Of a stretch of 64,000 bases of DNA, positions 40,230 through 49,066 are shown one piece after another. Position 1 is the stretch's first letter. The number at the start of each line of letters is the position of its first letter. A model generated the notes under the pieces. It made no database searches. It was not told the DNA's origin and worked only from the letters and a program-made list of their open reading frames with translations. This DNA is from Mycobacteroides chelonae (GTDB taxonomy: Bacteria; Actinomycetota; Actinomycetes; Mycobacteriales; Mycobacteriaceae), in assembly GCF_016767715.1 (NCBI RefSeq), contig NZ_CP050145.1, positions 496,001 through 560,000 of the forward strand. Direction: 5' to 3'. A program made the translations under genes and the position numbers.

Positions 40230-41108
40230 TTATCTCAGGGCGGTCGCGAGCTGTTCGGTGGTGCGTCGCTGCCAGGTGATGTAGTCGGTGCCGTCCGGCA
40301 GGGTTTCGGTCACCGTCACCACCGGAACGCCATGAGATTCGGCGGCTTGCTTGAGCTGATTGGTGACCGGTCCGGCCGTTTGAGAGTTGAAGAGCAGTGC
40401 CGCAACCTGTTTGGTGTTGATCAGGTCCAACGCGGTGGCGACATCGGCGGGGGAGGGGTCCTGGCCCTGCTCGGCGGCTTCGGCGAAGTCGTGGGGCGTG
40501 CGGTCAACCAGTTCGCAATGAGAGACCAGGTGGCTGGCCACCGGCTCGGTCGCGAGGATCCCCTTGCCATGGTCCTTCTCGGCGATGCCGTGCTGCAGAT
40601 CTGAGATGGAGTCAAGCTGCTGCCCAAATGTTTTGGCATTCGCTCGGTAGGTATCGGCGTCGTCCGGGTCTGCCTTGGCAAGTTCGTCCGCAACCTGATC
40701 GGCCACCTTTTTCGCGGTGCTCAGGCTGTAGAACACATGCTCATTCTTGTCGGCGGAGTCCGCGGGCAGAAGCTGGTAGGCGTTGACCCGAGGCTGGCCG
40801 TCCTTGAGCAGCTTGTCGATGAACGGGTCGTAGCCGTCGCCGTTGTACACAACCAGCGTGGCGTCCTGGACCTGCGCCGCGGCCGCGGGCGTTACCTCGA
40901 AGGAATGCGGGTCGGTGTTGGCGCCGCTGACCAATGCGCTCACCTTGGCGTGGTCACCGGCGACGGCCTGGGCCACTGAGGCCCAGGCATCCGTGGAGGC
41001 CACCACCGTGGGTTCGCTGGACCGTTGGGGGGCTTGGCCGCAGCCGGAGAGCGCGAGCGTTCCTACGGTCGTAACCGCCAAAGCCAACCCAGTCACGCGA
41101 GCGTGCAC
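40230..41108 (-). CDS. znuA: Zinc ABC transporter substrate-binding lipoprotein ZnuA
   Basis: A 292-residue cluster A-I metal-binding protein. The lipobox LALSGC puts the lipidated Cys near residue 23. Metal-ligand histidines lie in GANTDPHSFEVTP and in the NEHVFYS region, and the second half has the SHCELV and HGVPVVTVTETL segments. It lacks the long His-rich loop of many ZnuA proteins. The perfect Zur-like palindrome 22 bases before its start supports zinc rather than manganese. Confidence 0.9.
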   Translation of the reverse strand: MHARVTGLALAVTTVGTLALSGCGQAPQRSSEPTVVASTDAWASVAQAVAGDHAKVSALVSGANTDPHSFEVTPAAAAQVQDATLVVYNGDGYDPFIDKLLKDGQPRVNAYQLLPADSADKNEHVFYSLSTAKKVADQVADELAKADPDDADTYRANAKTFGQQLDSISDLQHGIAEKDHGKGILATEPVASHLVSHCELVDRTPHDFAEAAEQGQDPSPADVATALDLINTKQVAALLFNSQTAGPVTNQLKQAAESHGVPVVTVTETLPDGTDYITWQRRTTEQLATALR

Positions 41109-41129
41109 AGCAGACCTCCAGCTCTCCAG

Positions 41130-41150
41130 TAATGAAAACGGTTTTCATTA
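41130..41150. promoter_or_regulatory. Zur box of the zinc importer operon
   Basis: TAATGAAAAC and GTTTTCATTA are perfect 10-bp arms around one central base (41140). The sequence fits the mycobacterial Zur consensus (TGAAAA to TTTTCA core). It lies 22 bases before znuA, where it would cover the promoter, and implies zinc-dependent repression. Confidence 0.9.
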
Positions 41151-41181
41151 TGGGGGATGGGCGGGGAGAGTGCAAAACGTG

Positions 41182-41976
41182 TCAGCGTTCGCTGAGCTTG
41201 GTGACCACACGCAGTGCCGGTAGCAGCAGTGATCGTGGCGTGTAGCGCCCGGCCACGGTCATCGCCTGGGGTACCGCTCCCGGGACCACGCTGCGCGCGC
41301 CCTGCTGCATGCCCTTGATTGCCGCTGCGGCCACGTGCTTCGCAGAGACCTGTACACCCGGCACGCTGAACCGCTCCGCACTCGCGATCTCCGCCCATTC
41401 CGTGGGCACCGGTCCCGGACACAACACCGTGCAGGACACGCCCGTGCCCCGCAGCTCCTCGTGCACGGCCTCGGAGAAGGACTGCACGTAGGCCTTGGTC
41501 GCCGCGTAGGTCGCCATGTACGGAATCGGCTGGAAGGCGGCAACCGAGGCGATGTTCAGGACGGCCCCGGTCCCCCGATCAACCATGCCTGCGACCGCGG
41601 CATGGGTCAGCTCGGCCAGTGTGATGACGTTGACCTCGATCTCTTCACACTCGCGATCCAACGGCAACTCATGGAAGACCCCGCTGGTGCCGAACCCCGC
41701 AGAATTGCACAATCCCGCAATGCGATTGGCGGCAATCCACTCGCGCAGCTCGGCGCGGCCGGACTCGGTGCCAAGGTCCAGTGCCTGCACGCCGACTTCG
41801 ATGTGGTGGCGTGCCGTCAGGATGTCGGCGAGCTTGTCCATCCTGTCCTTGCGGCGCGCTACCAGCGTCAACGAGTATCCGCGCTTGGCCAGCCCGTACG
41901 CCAGCTCGGTGCCTATGCCCGAGGACGCCCCGGTGATGACGACGGGGCCGACGGCCTCTGGCTTAGGCAGGCTCAC
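41182..41976 (-). CDS. Short-chain dehydrogenase/reductase
   Basis: A 264-residue classical SDR with the TGASSGIGTELA cofactor motif, LCNSAGFG, a catalytic Ser region (LNIASVAAF) and YAATK (YxxxK). The Arg pair in LVARRKDRM suggests NADP. The substrate is unknown. Its ATG overlaps the stop of the next SDR by four bases, so the two are co-expressed and possibly act in one lipid pathway (inference). Confidence 0.9.
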   Translation of the reverse strand: MSLPKPEAVGPVVITGASSGIGTELAYGLAKRGYSLTLVARRKDRMDKLADILTARHHIEVGVQALDLGTESGRAELREWIAANRIAGLCNSAGFGTSGVFHELPLDRECEEIEVNVITLAELTHAAVAGMVDRGTGAVLNIASVAAFQPIPYMATYAATKAYVQSFSEAVHEELRGTGVSCTVLCPGPVPTEWAEIASAERFSVPGVQVSAKHVAAAAIKGMQQGARSVVPGAVPQAMTVAGRYTPRSLLLPALRVVTKLSER

Positions 41977-42977
41977 CAGTGCACCCCGGGTGTGGCGTCG
42001 ATGAAGATCTGCTGTCCGCTGTCAACTTCTTCGGGCTTGAGGTTCTTGACCCCCTTGGCGGCATCGGAATCCGGGAACATCTTGTACCCCTGATTGCGCA
42101 CCGCATCCATGATTTCCGGGGTGAGTGAATCTGCGAACGAGGCGATCCGTCCGAATGCCGAAGCCACTCGCCGGGGCCGCTCGATGATCGCCTTGGCGAT
42201 CACCTCACCCGCCTCGTCCGGGGTCAGGGCCGGGAACTTCTGGTACAGCGTCGTCGGCGCGATCATCGGGGTCCGCACCAAGGGCATGTGAATGGTGGTG
42301 AAACGCAGTCCCTCATCCGACGTCTCGGCCTGGAACGCATCGGAGACCGTGTCCAACGCGGCCTTCGATGCGATGTACGCGCCGAATCGTGGCACCTTTG
42401 TCTGCACCCCGATGGACGAGATGTTGATGACGTGGCCGAACTTGCGCTCACGCATGCCCGGCATGAAGCCGAGGATGAGATGCAGGGGCGCAAAGTAATT
42501 CAGTTGCATGGTGCGCTCGAAATCGTGTGGCCTGTCGTAGGACAGGGCCAGCGAGCGCCGGATCGATCGACCGGCGTTGTTGATGAGGATGTCCACCCTG
42601 CCGTGCTCGGCAAGCACGTCTTTCACCATCCGATCGATGGCATCCATATCGGACAGGTCGCACGGGAACACGTGGGCGGTCCCGCCGACACCACGAACCT
42701 GCGCGGCGGTATCCTGCAACTTGTCCTCGGAGCGGGCGACGAGCAGTACCGTTCCCCCGGCCTCGCCGATCTGTAGCGCTGCGGCCTGGCCGATGCCGGA
42801 CGAGCCGCCGGTGATCATGACGATCTTCTTGCGGACCGACGAGCGCAGACTTCGGCTCGGTGTGACGAGCTTGGCGATGGCGTGTGGTGTGAGCTGTCCG
42901 GTCGGCGTTGTCAGGGCCTTGTTGACCTTGTCAAACTGCTGCGACGCCAGGGAGCTGAGACGTTGCATGGGGTTCAT
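41973..42977 (-). CDS. SDR-family reductase, fatty acyl-CoA reductase-like
   Basis: A 334-residue SDR with a 45-residue N-terminal extension, TGGSSGIGQAA, NNAGRSIRRSL, a Ser in NISSIGVQT and YIASK (YxxxK). The pattern and C-terminal extension (about 255-334) resemble the SDR half of mycobacterial fatty acyl-CoA reductases and CmrA-like ketoreductases. The substrate is not determined. First gene of the two-SDR operon. Confidence 0.85.
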   Translation of the reverse strand: MNPMQRLSSLASQQFDKVNKALTTPTGQLTPHAIAKLVTPSRSLRSSVRKKIVMITGGSSGIGQAAALQIGEAGGTVLLVARSEDKLQDTAAQVRGVGGTAHVFPCDLSDMDAIDRMVKDVLAEHGRVDILINNAGRSIRRSLALSYDRPHDFERTMQLNYFAPLHLILGFMPGMRERKFGHVINISSIGVQTKVPRFGAYIASKAALDTVSDAFQAETSDEGLRFTTIHMPLVRTPMIAPTTLYQKFPALTPDEAGEVIAKAIIERPRRVASAFGRIASFADSLTPEIMDAVRNQGYKMFPDSDAAKGVKNLKPEEVDSGQQIFIDATPGVHW

Positions 42978-43024
42978 GGCTGAACGCTATGCCCGCGCCT
43001 CCGGTGGCGCGGCGAAATGGCCGG

Positions 43025-45559
43025 TTAGGACAGCAAGGCGGCGCAGCGCAGCAGCCCGATGTGGCTGTATGCCTGCGGGTGATTGCCCAGCGAGCGTTCG
43101 GCCACCGGGTCGTACTCCTCGGACAACAGGCCAGTGGGGCCGGTGGCCTTGACTAACTGGTCGAACAGCAGCTCGGCCTGTGATCGCGCACCGATGAGCA
43201 GGTAGGCCTCCACGAGCCAGGCGGCGCACAGATGGAAGCCACCCTCTCCACCGGGCAGGCCGTCATCGCGGTGGTATCGGTAAACCGTTGCACCACTACG
43301 CAACTCGGCTTCAGTGGCGATCACTGTCGCGGTGAACCGGGGGTCGGTGGGCTCGATCAGACCGGATAGTCCGATGTACAGGGTGGCAGCATCCAGATCT
43401 GTGCCGTCATAGGCGGCGGTGAAGGACTTCACCGAGTCGTTCCACCCCTTGTCGATGACCTCGGTGGCGATCTCGTCACGTAGTTCGGCCCAGCCCGCGG
43501 GAGTCTCGCGCTGGAACTCTTCGGCGAGTTTCACCGCACGGTCCACGGTCACCCAGCACATCACCTTGGAGTAGACGTGGTGCCGCGGATTGCCGCGGAT
43601 CTCCCAGATTCCGTGGTCGGGTTCGTACCACCGACGTTCGACGGCAAGAACCATGTCGGATACCAGGTTCCAGTCGGCATCGGTCAGCGGTTCGGCGTGC
43701 CCGAGACGCTTACGGGCGTGAGTCAGATCGTGGATCAGTTCCACCACGGGACCGAAGACGTCCAGCTGCACTTGTGAGTTGGCGGCGTTGCCGACGCGGA
43801 CCGGGCGTGAGCCCGCGTATCCGGGCAGCGAGTCGATCACCGCCTCGGGCGGCAGCACGGTTCCAGACAAGGTGTACAGCGGGTGTAGGCGATCTGGGCC
43901 GGGCAGGTGCTCCAGTACTCGGTGCAGCCAGCCCAGCAGGCCCTCGGCCTCGCCTAGAGATCCCAACGCCACCAGGGCCGATGCGGTCATCGAGGCGTCG
44001 CGCAGCCAGCAGTACCGATAATCCCAGTTGCGAATGCCGCCAATGTCTTCCGGCAATGACGTGGTGGCGGCCGCAAGGATCGCGCCGGATTCGGCGTGCA
44101 CCAGGCCGCGCAGCGTCAGCGCCGAGCGCTTCATCAGTCCGGGCTTGCGCTCGGGGAGTGTCAGGGTCTGCGCCCAGTCGCGCCAATACGACTCAGCGCG
44201 GCGCCGCAGCTCAGGTTCGGGGACCGGGTTAGGCCCTAAATCTTCGGTACCGCAGCGTAATTCGAGAGCGATCGGCCGGTTGGAGCGGCTGATCGTCGCG
44301 GTGGCGGTCTGTTCGTCGGCGGAGATGCTCCAGGTGACGCCGGGTGCGCGCAGCACAATCGGGTCGTTGGTGCCCAGCACCCGCAGACCGCCCTCGTCGG
44401 CTACCAGCTGCACTGGTGTCTGACCGAACTCGGGGCGCGGGGCGAACGTGACCACCGCATCGGCCTCACCGGTGACAACCCTGATCAGATCGGTACGCCC
44501 GGGAATCTCGTCGTGCGCCAGGTAGTCGGTGACCTGCAGGCTGGCCCAACGGGTTTCAACAGTCATGGTGCTGTCGATGTACTTCTGGCCGAGTGGCAGC
44601 GCTGACCGTGCGGGGCCAATGGTGAAGTGCCCGGCCTCATCCCCACCGAGGAGGTGGGCGAAGACGGCCGCCGAGTCGGGTTCCGGGTGACACATCCAGG
44701 TGATGTCACCGGTGGGGGTCACCAGCGCGAGCGTGCGTGAGTTGGCGAGCATGGTGAGACGCTCGATGGGGGTGGCGTGACCGCCGAGCAGCCAGGTGCG
44801 ACGTTCCTCAAGCAGGAAAGCCAGTGCGGTGCCCACCGATTCGGTGTCCGGGATGCGGTATTCGGCGAGTGTTTCTCCGTCGCCCACCTTGACACCCACG
44901 TCGGGGCCATGCAGTCGCTTGAAGGCCTTCTCGTCGGTGACGTCGTCGCCGAAGAACACCGCGGCGGTCGCGCCTTCCTGATGGCGCAAGATGTCGAGCG
45001 CCTGTCCCTTGTCGGTGGGTATAACCGCGAATTCGAGAACCTTTTTGCCCTCGGTGACCTGCGCGCCCCATCCGTTGGCCACGGTAAGTGCTTGGGACAG
45101 CGCGGCATCGCCGTCCTCTTTCGAGGCATTACGCACGTGCAGTGCGACGCTCGCCGGTTTCAGCTCGATAGCCACCCCGGCGTATTCGGCGGCGATGGCC
45201 GACAACTTGTTGGCGATGGTCTTCAACAGCGCCTTGGCGTCTCCGTCGATGGCGTGCACGAAGCCGGCATCGAACTCCGATCCGTGGCTACCGACCAGAT
45301 GTACCTCGGAGGGCAGCCGCGACAGGGTCGCCAGGTCACGCAGTGCGCGCCCGGAGATCAGCGCCGAGGTTGTCGACGGCAGTCCCGCCAGCGCCCGCAA
45401 CGCCGTGGTCGACTCGGGGTGTGGGCGTGCGTCATCGGGGTTGTTGACCAGCGGAGCGATGGTTCCGTCGTAGTCGGAGGCCACCAACAGCCGAGGAGTA
45501 CGGGCGACTTCGGAAAGAGCCCGGCGCAGTTCGACAGGCAGATCTTGGGCACTCACCAC
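43025..45559 (-). CDS. Trehalose-phosphatase / glycoside hydrolase family 15 fusion
   Basis: An 844-residue two-domain protein. Residues about 1-250 form an OtsB-type HAD phosphatase: D29-Y-D31-G-T nucleophile motif, SGRALRDL, and G204-DDVTD209. Residues about 255-840 form a GH15 (glucoamylase/trehalase-like) domain. It has RNWDYRYCWLRDA, PVRVGNAANSQVQLDVFGPV, an acid in HGIWEIRG and a base in LLSEEYDP. M. tuberculosis OtsB1 fuses a phosphatase to a GH65 domain instead. The arrangement could turn trehalose-6-phosphate into trehalose and then glucose in one protein, but GH15 specificity (trehalose or alpha-glucan) is inference. Confidence 0.9.
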   Translation of the reverse strand: MVSAQDLPVELRRALSEVARTPRLLVASDYDGTIAPLVNNPDDARPHPESTTALRALAGLPSTTSALISGRALRDLATLSRLPSEVHLVGSHGSEFDAGFVHAIDGDAKALLKTIANKLSAIAAEYAGVAIELKPASVALHVRNASKEDGDAALSQALTVANGWGAQVTEGKKVLEFAVIPTDKGQALDILRHQEGATAAVFFGDDVTDEKAFKRLHGPDVGVKVGDGETLAEYRIPDTESVGTALAFLLEERRTWLLGGHATPIERLTMLANSRTLALVTPTGDITWMCHPEPDSAAVFAHLLGGDEAGHFTIGPARSALPLGQKYIDSTMTVETRWASLQVTDYLAHDEIPGRTDLIRVVTGEADAVVTFAPRPEFGQTPVQLVADEGGLRVLGTNDPIVLRAPGVTWSISADEQTATATISRSNRPIALELRCGTEDLGPNPVPEPELRRRAESYWRDWAQTLTLPERKPGLMKRSALTLRGLVHAESGAILAAATTSLPEDIGGIRNWDYRYCWLRDASMTASALVALGSLGEAEGLLGWLHRVLEHLPGPDRLHPLYTLSGTVLPPEAVIDSLPGYAGSRPVRVGNAANSQVQLDVFGPVVELIHDLTHARKRLGHAEPLTDADWNLVSDMVLAVERRWYEPDHGIWEIRGNPRHHVYSKVMCWVTVDRAVKLAEEFQRETPAGWAELRDEIATEVIDKGWNDSVKSFTAAYDGTDLDAATLYIGLSGLIEPTDPRFTATVIATEAELRSGATVYRYHRDDGLPGGEGGFHLCAAWLVEAYLLIGARSQAELLFDQLVKATGPTGLLSEEYDPVAERSLGNHPQAYSHIGLLRCAALLS

Positions 45560-45616
45560 GGGTCCCGAGTCTACGTCCGCTACCTACGGCGGGCTGGCTA
45601 GGCCAAGCGTTGCTGC

Positions 45617-46294
45617 TCAGGTAATGCCAAGCAGCAATCTGACGGTGCGATCGAGCCGGTGGCTCACGTCGGTTGCCGACGCCCGACGCGTCAGCCAGGC
45701 AATCATGTTGGAGGTCCAGACATCCGAGATGACACGGGCGATGTGGAACTGCGCGTCGGAAGGGTCGTCGTCACCGGCCATCGCGCGGGCGAAAATACCG
45801 TCCATCAGCCGGCCCACGTGATCAACCTCACCGGCGGCGGAAGCGTCCGCGAAGACCAAGGCGCGGGTCATCGCCTCGGTGAGAAGGGGGTTGCGCTGCA
45901 TGTTGCGATTCAGCCGTGTGATCGCCGTGTGCAGGCGTTCATACGCGGTGCCGCCGCTGACGGTGTTGCGATCCGATCTGGCGTCGATCTGCTCGAATTC
46001 GCGCTCCAGCGCGGACACCAGCAGGTGCACCTTGGAGGGGAAGTACCGATACAGCGTGCCCACGGCGACGTCTGCCCGCTCGGCGACAGTACGCATCTGC
46101 ACCGCTTCGTACCCGCCCTTGGACGCGATGGCCAAGGTGGCATCCAGGATGCGCTTGCGGCGCTCGCGCTGCGCGGTCGAACCGAGATCGTCATCGGACA
46201 GTGCTGAGACGGCTGCAGGCTGATTCGCGGCGTCGGTGTCACCGTTATCCGACTGCACGGCTTCCGATGCGTGAGATGTCCGAGGCGTTGCCAT
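45617..46294 (-). CDS. kstR: Steroid catabolism repressor KstR (TetR family)
   Basis: A 225-residue TetR regulator that matches KstR across the whole DNA-binding and ligand domain. The match runs through AQRERRKRILDATLAIASKGGYEAV, VAVGTLYRYFPSKVHLLVSAL and TEAMTRALVFADASAA. KstR represses cholesterol uptake and ring/side-chain genes and is released by 3-oxo-cholestenoyl-CoA (family knowledge). The ATG at 46294 is preferred to a TTG at 46318. It is divergent from fadE34 with a KstR-like site between them, so autorepression is likely. Confidence 0.95.
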   Translation of the reverse strand: MATPRTSHASEAVQSDNGDTDAANQPAAVSALSDDDLGSTAQRERRKRILDATLAIASKGGYEAVQMRTVAERADVAVGTLYRYFPSKVHLLVSALEREFEQIDARSDRNTVSGGTAYERLHTAITRLNRNMQRNPLLTEAMTRALVFADASAAGEVDHVGRLMDGIFARAMAGDDDPSDAQFHIARVISDVWTSNMIAWLTRRASATDVSHRLDRTVRLLLGIT

Positions 46295-46453
46295 GGCGTC
46301 TGTACTCCCTGTGCTCAATCCCGTGTGTCCACGGGACGGTTTCAGCGCACGACTATACGGATGACCGTCGGTCGTTTCAGGTCTCCCTGGCCCTCCGGTA
46401 GTGCTCTGTACAGCCTGAATGCGTTCCTACTACACTGAACCCAATCACGATAT

Positions 46454-46467
46454 TAGAACACGTTCTA
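46454..46467. promoter_or_regulatory. KstR operator between kstR and fadE34
   Basis: TAGAAC-AC-GTTCTA has perfect 6-bp arms and matches the KstR consensus TnnAACnnGTTnnA in full. It lies 35 bases before fadE34 and 160 before kstR. Confidence 0.92.
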
Positions 46468-46501
46468 GTCTCGTGTACCCGAATCAAGCCGAGGAGAATC
46501 T

Positions 46502-48619
46502 GTGTCGTCCGATGTTCAGGAAGCCGCCCGGGACGCTGTCCGTCAGTGGGCCAAGAGTGCGGCTGTCATCGAATCGGTCCGCAAGATGGAATCCGACCCC
46601 CACGGGTGGGGCCCGGCCTATGCCGGGTTGGCTGAGCTGGGAATATTCGGTGTCGCGGTGCCCGAGGCCGCAGGCGGTTCGGGTGCCGGATTCGACGACA
46701 TGATCGCCATGGTCGACGAGGCCGCGGCGTCCTTGGTGCCGGGGCCGGTTGCCACCAGTGCCTTGGCTGCTGTGGTGCTCGCGCCCGCCGGGCCGGCGGA
46801 ATTGGTGGCGGCGCTGGCCTCCGGTGAGCGCACGGCGGGCCTGGCCCTCACCGGGAGCCTGACCGTCGCCGACGGGCTGGCCTCGGGCGTGTTGCCCGCG
46901 GTGCTGGGTGGCACCGTCGATGGAGTGCTGCTTGCGCCGGGGCCCGATGGTTGGGTGTTGGTCGACTGCGCGGGTGCGGGTGCCACGGTGGACGTCAAAA
47001 AGGCCACCGATTTCTCGCGCCCGTGGGCCGCGATCACCCTGAACGGCGCCGAGGCGCATCCGGTGAGTCTGCCGAAGGCCGTGGTCGCCGATCTTGCGAC
47101 GGTGACCCTCGCGGCCGAGGCGGTGGGTGTGGCGCGCTGGGCGCTGCGGACCGCCGTCGAGTACGCCAAGGTGCGTGAGCAGTTTGGTAAGCAGATCGGC
47201 AGCTTTCAGGCCATCAAACACATGTGTGCCGAAATGCTGTGCAGGGTCGAGCAGGCAGATGTCGCAGTCTGGGATGCCGCCGGATGCGCGCAGGATGCGG
47301 TGGCCAATGGTGTTGATTTCCAGCAGCTTTCGCTTGCCGCTGCGGTCGCGGCGGCCGTGGCGGTCGATGCCGCGGTAGTCAACACCAAGGATTGCATTCA
47401 GATTCTTGGCGGCATCGGGTTCACGTGGGAGCACGACGCGCACCTGTACCTGCGGCGTGCCTACGCACTGCAGTCCTTCCTGGGTAAGCCGGCGGTATGG
47501 CGGCGTAAGGCCGCCGCGCTGACCCTCGGGGGAACTCGCCGCTCCCTGACCATCGACCTCGGTGAGGTGGAGACCCAGCGGGCTCAGGTCGCTGCCACCG
47601 CTGCGGAAATCGCCTCGGCACCAAAAGACGAACACCAGGTTCGGCTGGCCGAGACGGGCTTCCTGGCCCCGCACTGGCCCGCACCGTACGGGCTGGGCGC
47701 GGGGGCTGCGCAGCAGTTGCTCATCGATCAGGAGCTGCATGCTGCGGGAGTCATCCGTCCCGACCTCGTGATCGGGTGGTGGGCGGCTCCTACCATTCTC
47801 GAGCACGGAACTCCGGAGCAGATAGCGCAATTCGTGGCTCCCACACTGCGCGGTGAGATCGAATGGTGCCAGCTGTTCTCCGAGCCCGGTGCCGGTAGCG
47901 ATCTTGCGGCGTTGCGTACCAAGGCAACCCGGGTCGACGGTGGGTGGAAGCTCGACGGACAGAAGGTGTGGAACTCCAAGGCTCAGATCGCGGACTGGGC
48001 GATCTGCCTGGCGCGAACCAACCCCGATGTGCCGAAGCACAAGGGCATTACGTACTTCTTGCTCGATATGAAGACCCCGGGGATCACCGTGCGGCCGCTG
48101 CGTGAGATCACCGGGGAGGAGATGTTCAACGAGGTCTTCCTGGATGGTGTGATTGTTCCGGACGAGAATGTGGTCGGATCGGTCGACGATGGATGGCGTC
48201 TAGCCCGCACCACACTGGCCAATGAACGGGTGGCCATGGCCGGGGGCGGCACGCTCGACGAGGCCATGGAGTCGCTGCTGACGCTCATCGGGGACGCAGA
48301 ATTAGATGGGGCACAACTGGATACGCTTGGTGTATTCGTGTGCTCAGCGCAGACGGGTGCGCTGCTGGATCTGCGCACCGCGCTGCGCGCCATCGGTGGT
48401 CAGGATCCGGGTGCGGCCTCGAGCGTGCGCAAGCTCGTCGGAGTGCGGCATCGGCAGGGGCTGTCGGAGCACATCCTCGACTATGTGGACTCTCATGGAG
48501 CGGTGGAGTCACACGAGATGTGGCTGTTCATGCGGGACCGATGCCTGTCGATTGCCGGGGGCACCACGCAGATCCTGCTCAGCGTGGCAGGGGAGCGGTT
48601 GCTCGGTCTGCCGCGTTGA
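46502..48619 (+). CDS. fadE34: Acyl-CoA dehydrogenase FadE34
   Basis: A 705-residue double-length acyl-CoA dehydrogenase with two fused ACAD halves (about 1-340 and 345-705). Each half has FAD/acyl-CoA segments: KVREQFGKQIGSFQAIKHM in the first half, and GEIEWCQLFSEPGAGSDLA and SIAGGTTQILLSVAGERLLGL in the second. In M. tuberculosis FadE34 (Rv3573c) dehydrogenates steroid side-chain CoA thioesters and lies next to kstR. The start is GTG 46502, preceded by GAGGAGA. It is under the KstR operator at 46454. Confidence 0.93.
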   Translation: MSSDVQEAARDAVRQWAKSAAVIESVRKMESDPHGWGPAYAGLAELGIFGVAVPEAAGGSGAGFDDMIAMVDEAAASLVPGPVATSALAAVVLAPAGPAELVAALASGERTAGLALTGSLTVADGLASGVLPAVLGGTVDGVLLAPGPDGWVLVDCAGAGATVDVKKATDFSRPWAAITLNGAEAHPVSLPKAVVADLATVTLAAEAVGVARWALRTAVEYAKVREQFGKQIGSFQAIKHMCAEMLCRVEQADVAVWDAAGCAQDAVANGVDFQQLSLAAAVAAAVAVDAAVVNTKDCIQILGGIGFTWEHDAHLYLRRAYALQSFLGKPAVWRRKAAALTLGGTRRSLTIDLGEVETQRAQVAATAAEIASAPKDEHQVRLAETGFLAPHWPAPYGLGAGAAQQLLIDQELHAAGVIRPDLVIGWWAAPTILEHGTPEQIAQFVAPTLRGEIEWCQLFSEPGAGSDLAALRTKATRVDGGWKLDGQKVWNSKAQIADWAICLARTNPDVPKHKGITYFLLDMKTPGITVRPLREITGEEMFNEVFLDGVIVPDENVVGSVDDGWRLARTTLANERVAMAGGGTLDEAMESLLTLIGDAELDGAQLDTLGVFVCSAQTGALLDLRTALRAIGGQDPGAASSVRKLVGVRHRQGLSEHILDYVDSHGAVESHEMWLFMRDRCLSIAGGTTQILLSVAGERLLGLPR

Positions 48620-48895
48620 CAGCCAGCAGTCAGCTCGGATGCGCATGCGGTGTTGGGTGCTACGCGGGAGAGCGCCCGGACTGTAGAGGCCACGGCCGCG
48701 TCGACGAACTCGGTCGAGCTTGACATCGGTGCGCAGTGCATCCGAGATCGTCTTTGACGGTCGCCCATCTACGTCAAAACCTATGTCCGCCAACATGGTG
48801 ACCATCTCGGATACCGTGGTGAGCCCGTGGCGATGGATATGCAGGACGAGCAGGTAACGCAAATCGGTGCGCAGCGACCGGGCCCGAGCGTTCAT
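48509..48895 (-). CDS. Small HTH-like conserved mycobacterial protein
   Basis: A 128-residue protein from the ATG at 48895. The first 85 residues (ARSLRTDLRYLLVLHIHRHGL, VSEMVTMLADIGFDVDGRPS, KTISDALRTDVKLDRVRRRG) look like a winged-helix DNA-binding module. I recall similar small proteins of unknown function in other mycobacteria. The last 37 residues are encoded antisense to the end of fadE34 (overlap 48509-48619) and look unconstrained. Alternative starts exist at 48907 and 48952. A palindrome and a long hairpin lie upstream. Confidence 0.6.
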   Translation of the reverse strand: MNARARSLRTDLRYLLVLHIHRHGLTTVSEMVTMLADIGFDVDGRPSKTISDALRTDVKLDRVRRRGRGLYSPGALPRSTQHRMRIRADCWLSTRQTEQPLPCHAEQDLRGAPGNRQASVPHEQPHLV

Positions 48896-48917
48896 GCTCA
48901 GCACCATGCACGGTGCG

Positions 48918-48930
48918 CCGACATTGTCGG
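48918..48930. promoter_or_regulatory. Perfect palindrome before the small HTH gene
   Basis: CCGACA-T-TGTCGG has 6-bp arms around one base. It lies 23 bases upstream of the ATG at 48895, where an autoregulatory site would be expected. If the true start is 48952 it would be coding. Confidence 0.5.
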
Positions 48931-48958
48931 ACTGGCGTCTTAAACAACACACGTCTGA

Positions 48959-49017
48959 TGCCCGCGTTTATGCGACAACTACCGGCCTGACCAATTGTTG
49001 TCGCATAGACGCGGGCA
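48959..49017. repeat. Long inverted repeat, 21-bp arms
   Basis: Left arm 48959-48979 (begins TGCCCGCG, ends GCGACAAC) and right arm 48997-49017 (begins GTTGTCGC, ends CGCGGGCA) are reverse complements. The one difference (48968 with 49008) is a possible G-T pair. The loop is 17 bases. It lies between the small HTH gene start and the stop of the next minus-strand gene. No T-run follows on either strand. Confidence 0.9.
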
Positions 49018-49066
49018 GCACACCTACATGGTCAGAGCGGGTGCTCGGTACGCCGTCTGGTGACGG

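Noticed and set aside
44777..45601. A 274-residue plus-strand frame
   Set aside because: It is antisense to the phosphatase domain of the OtsB-GH15 fusion and has no ribosome site or motif.
46484..48040. A 518-residue minus-strand frame
   Set aside because: It is antisense to fadE34; the sequence has shadow-type His/Arg/Gly composition and no motif.
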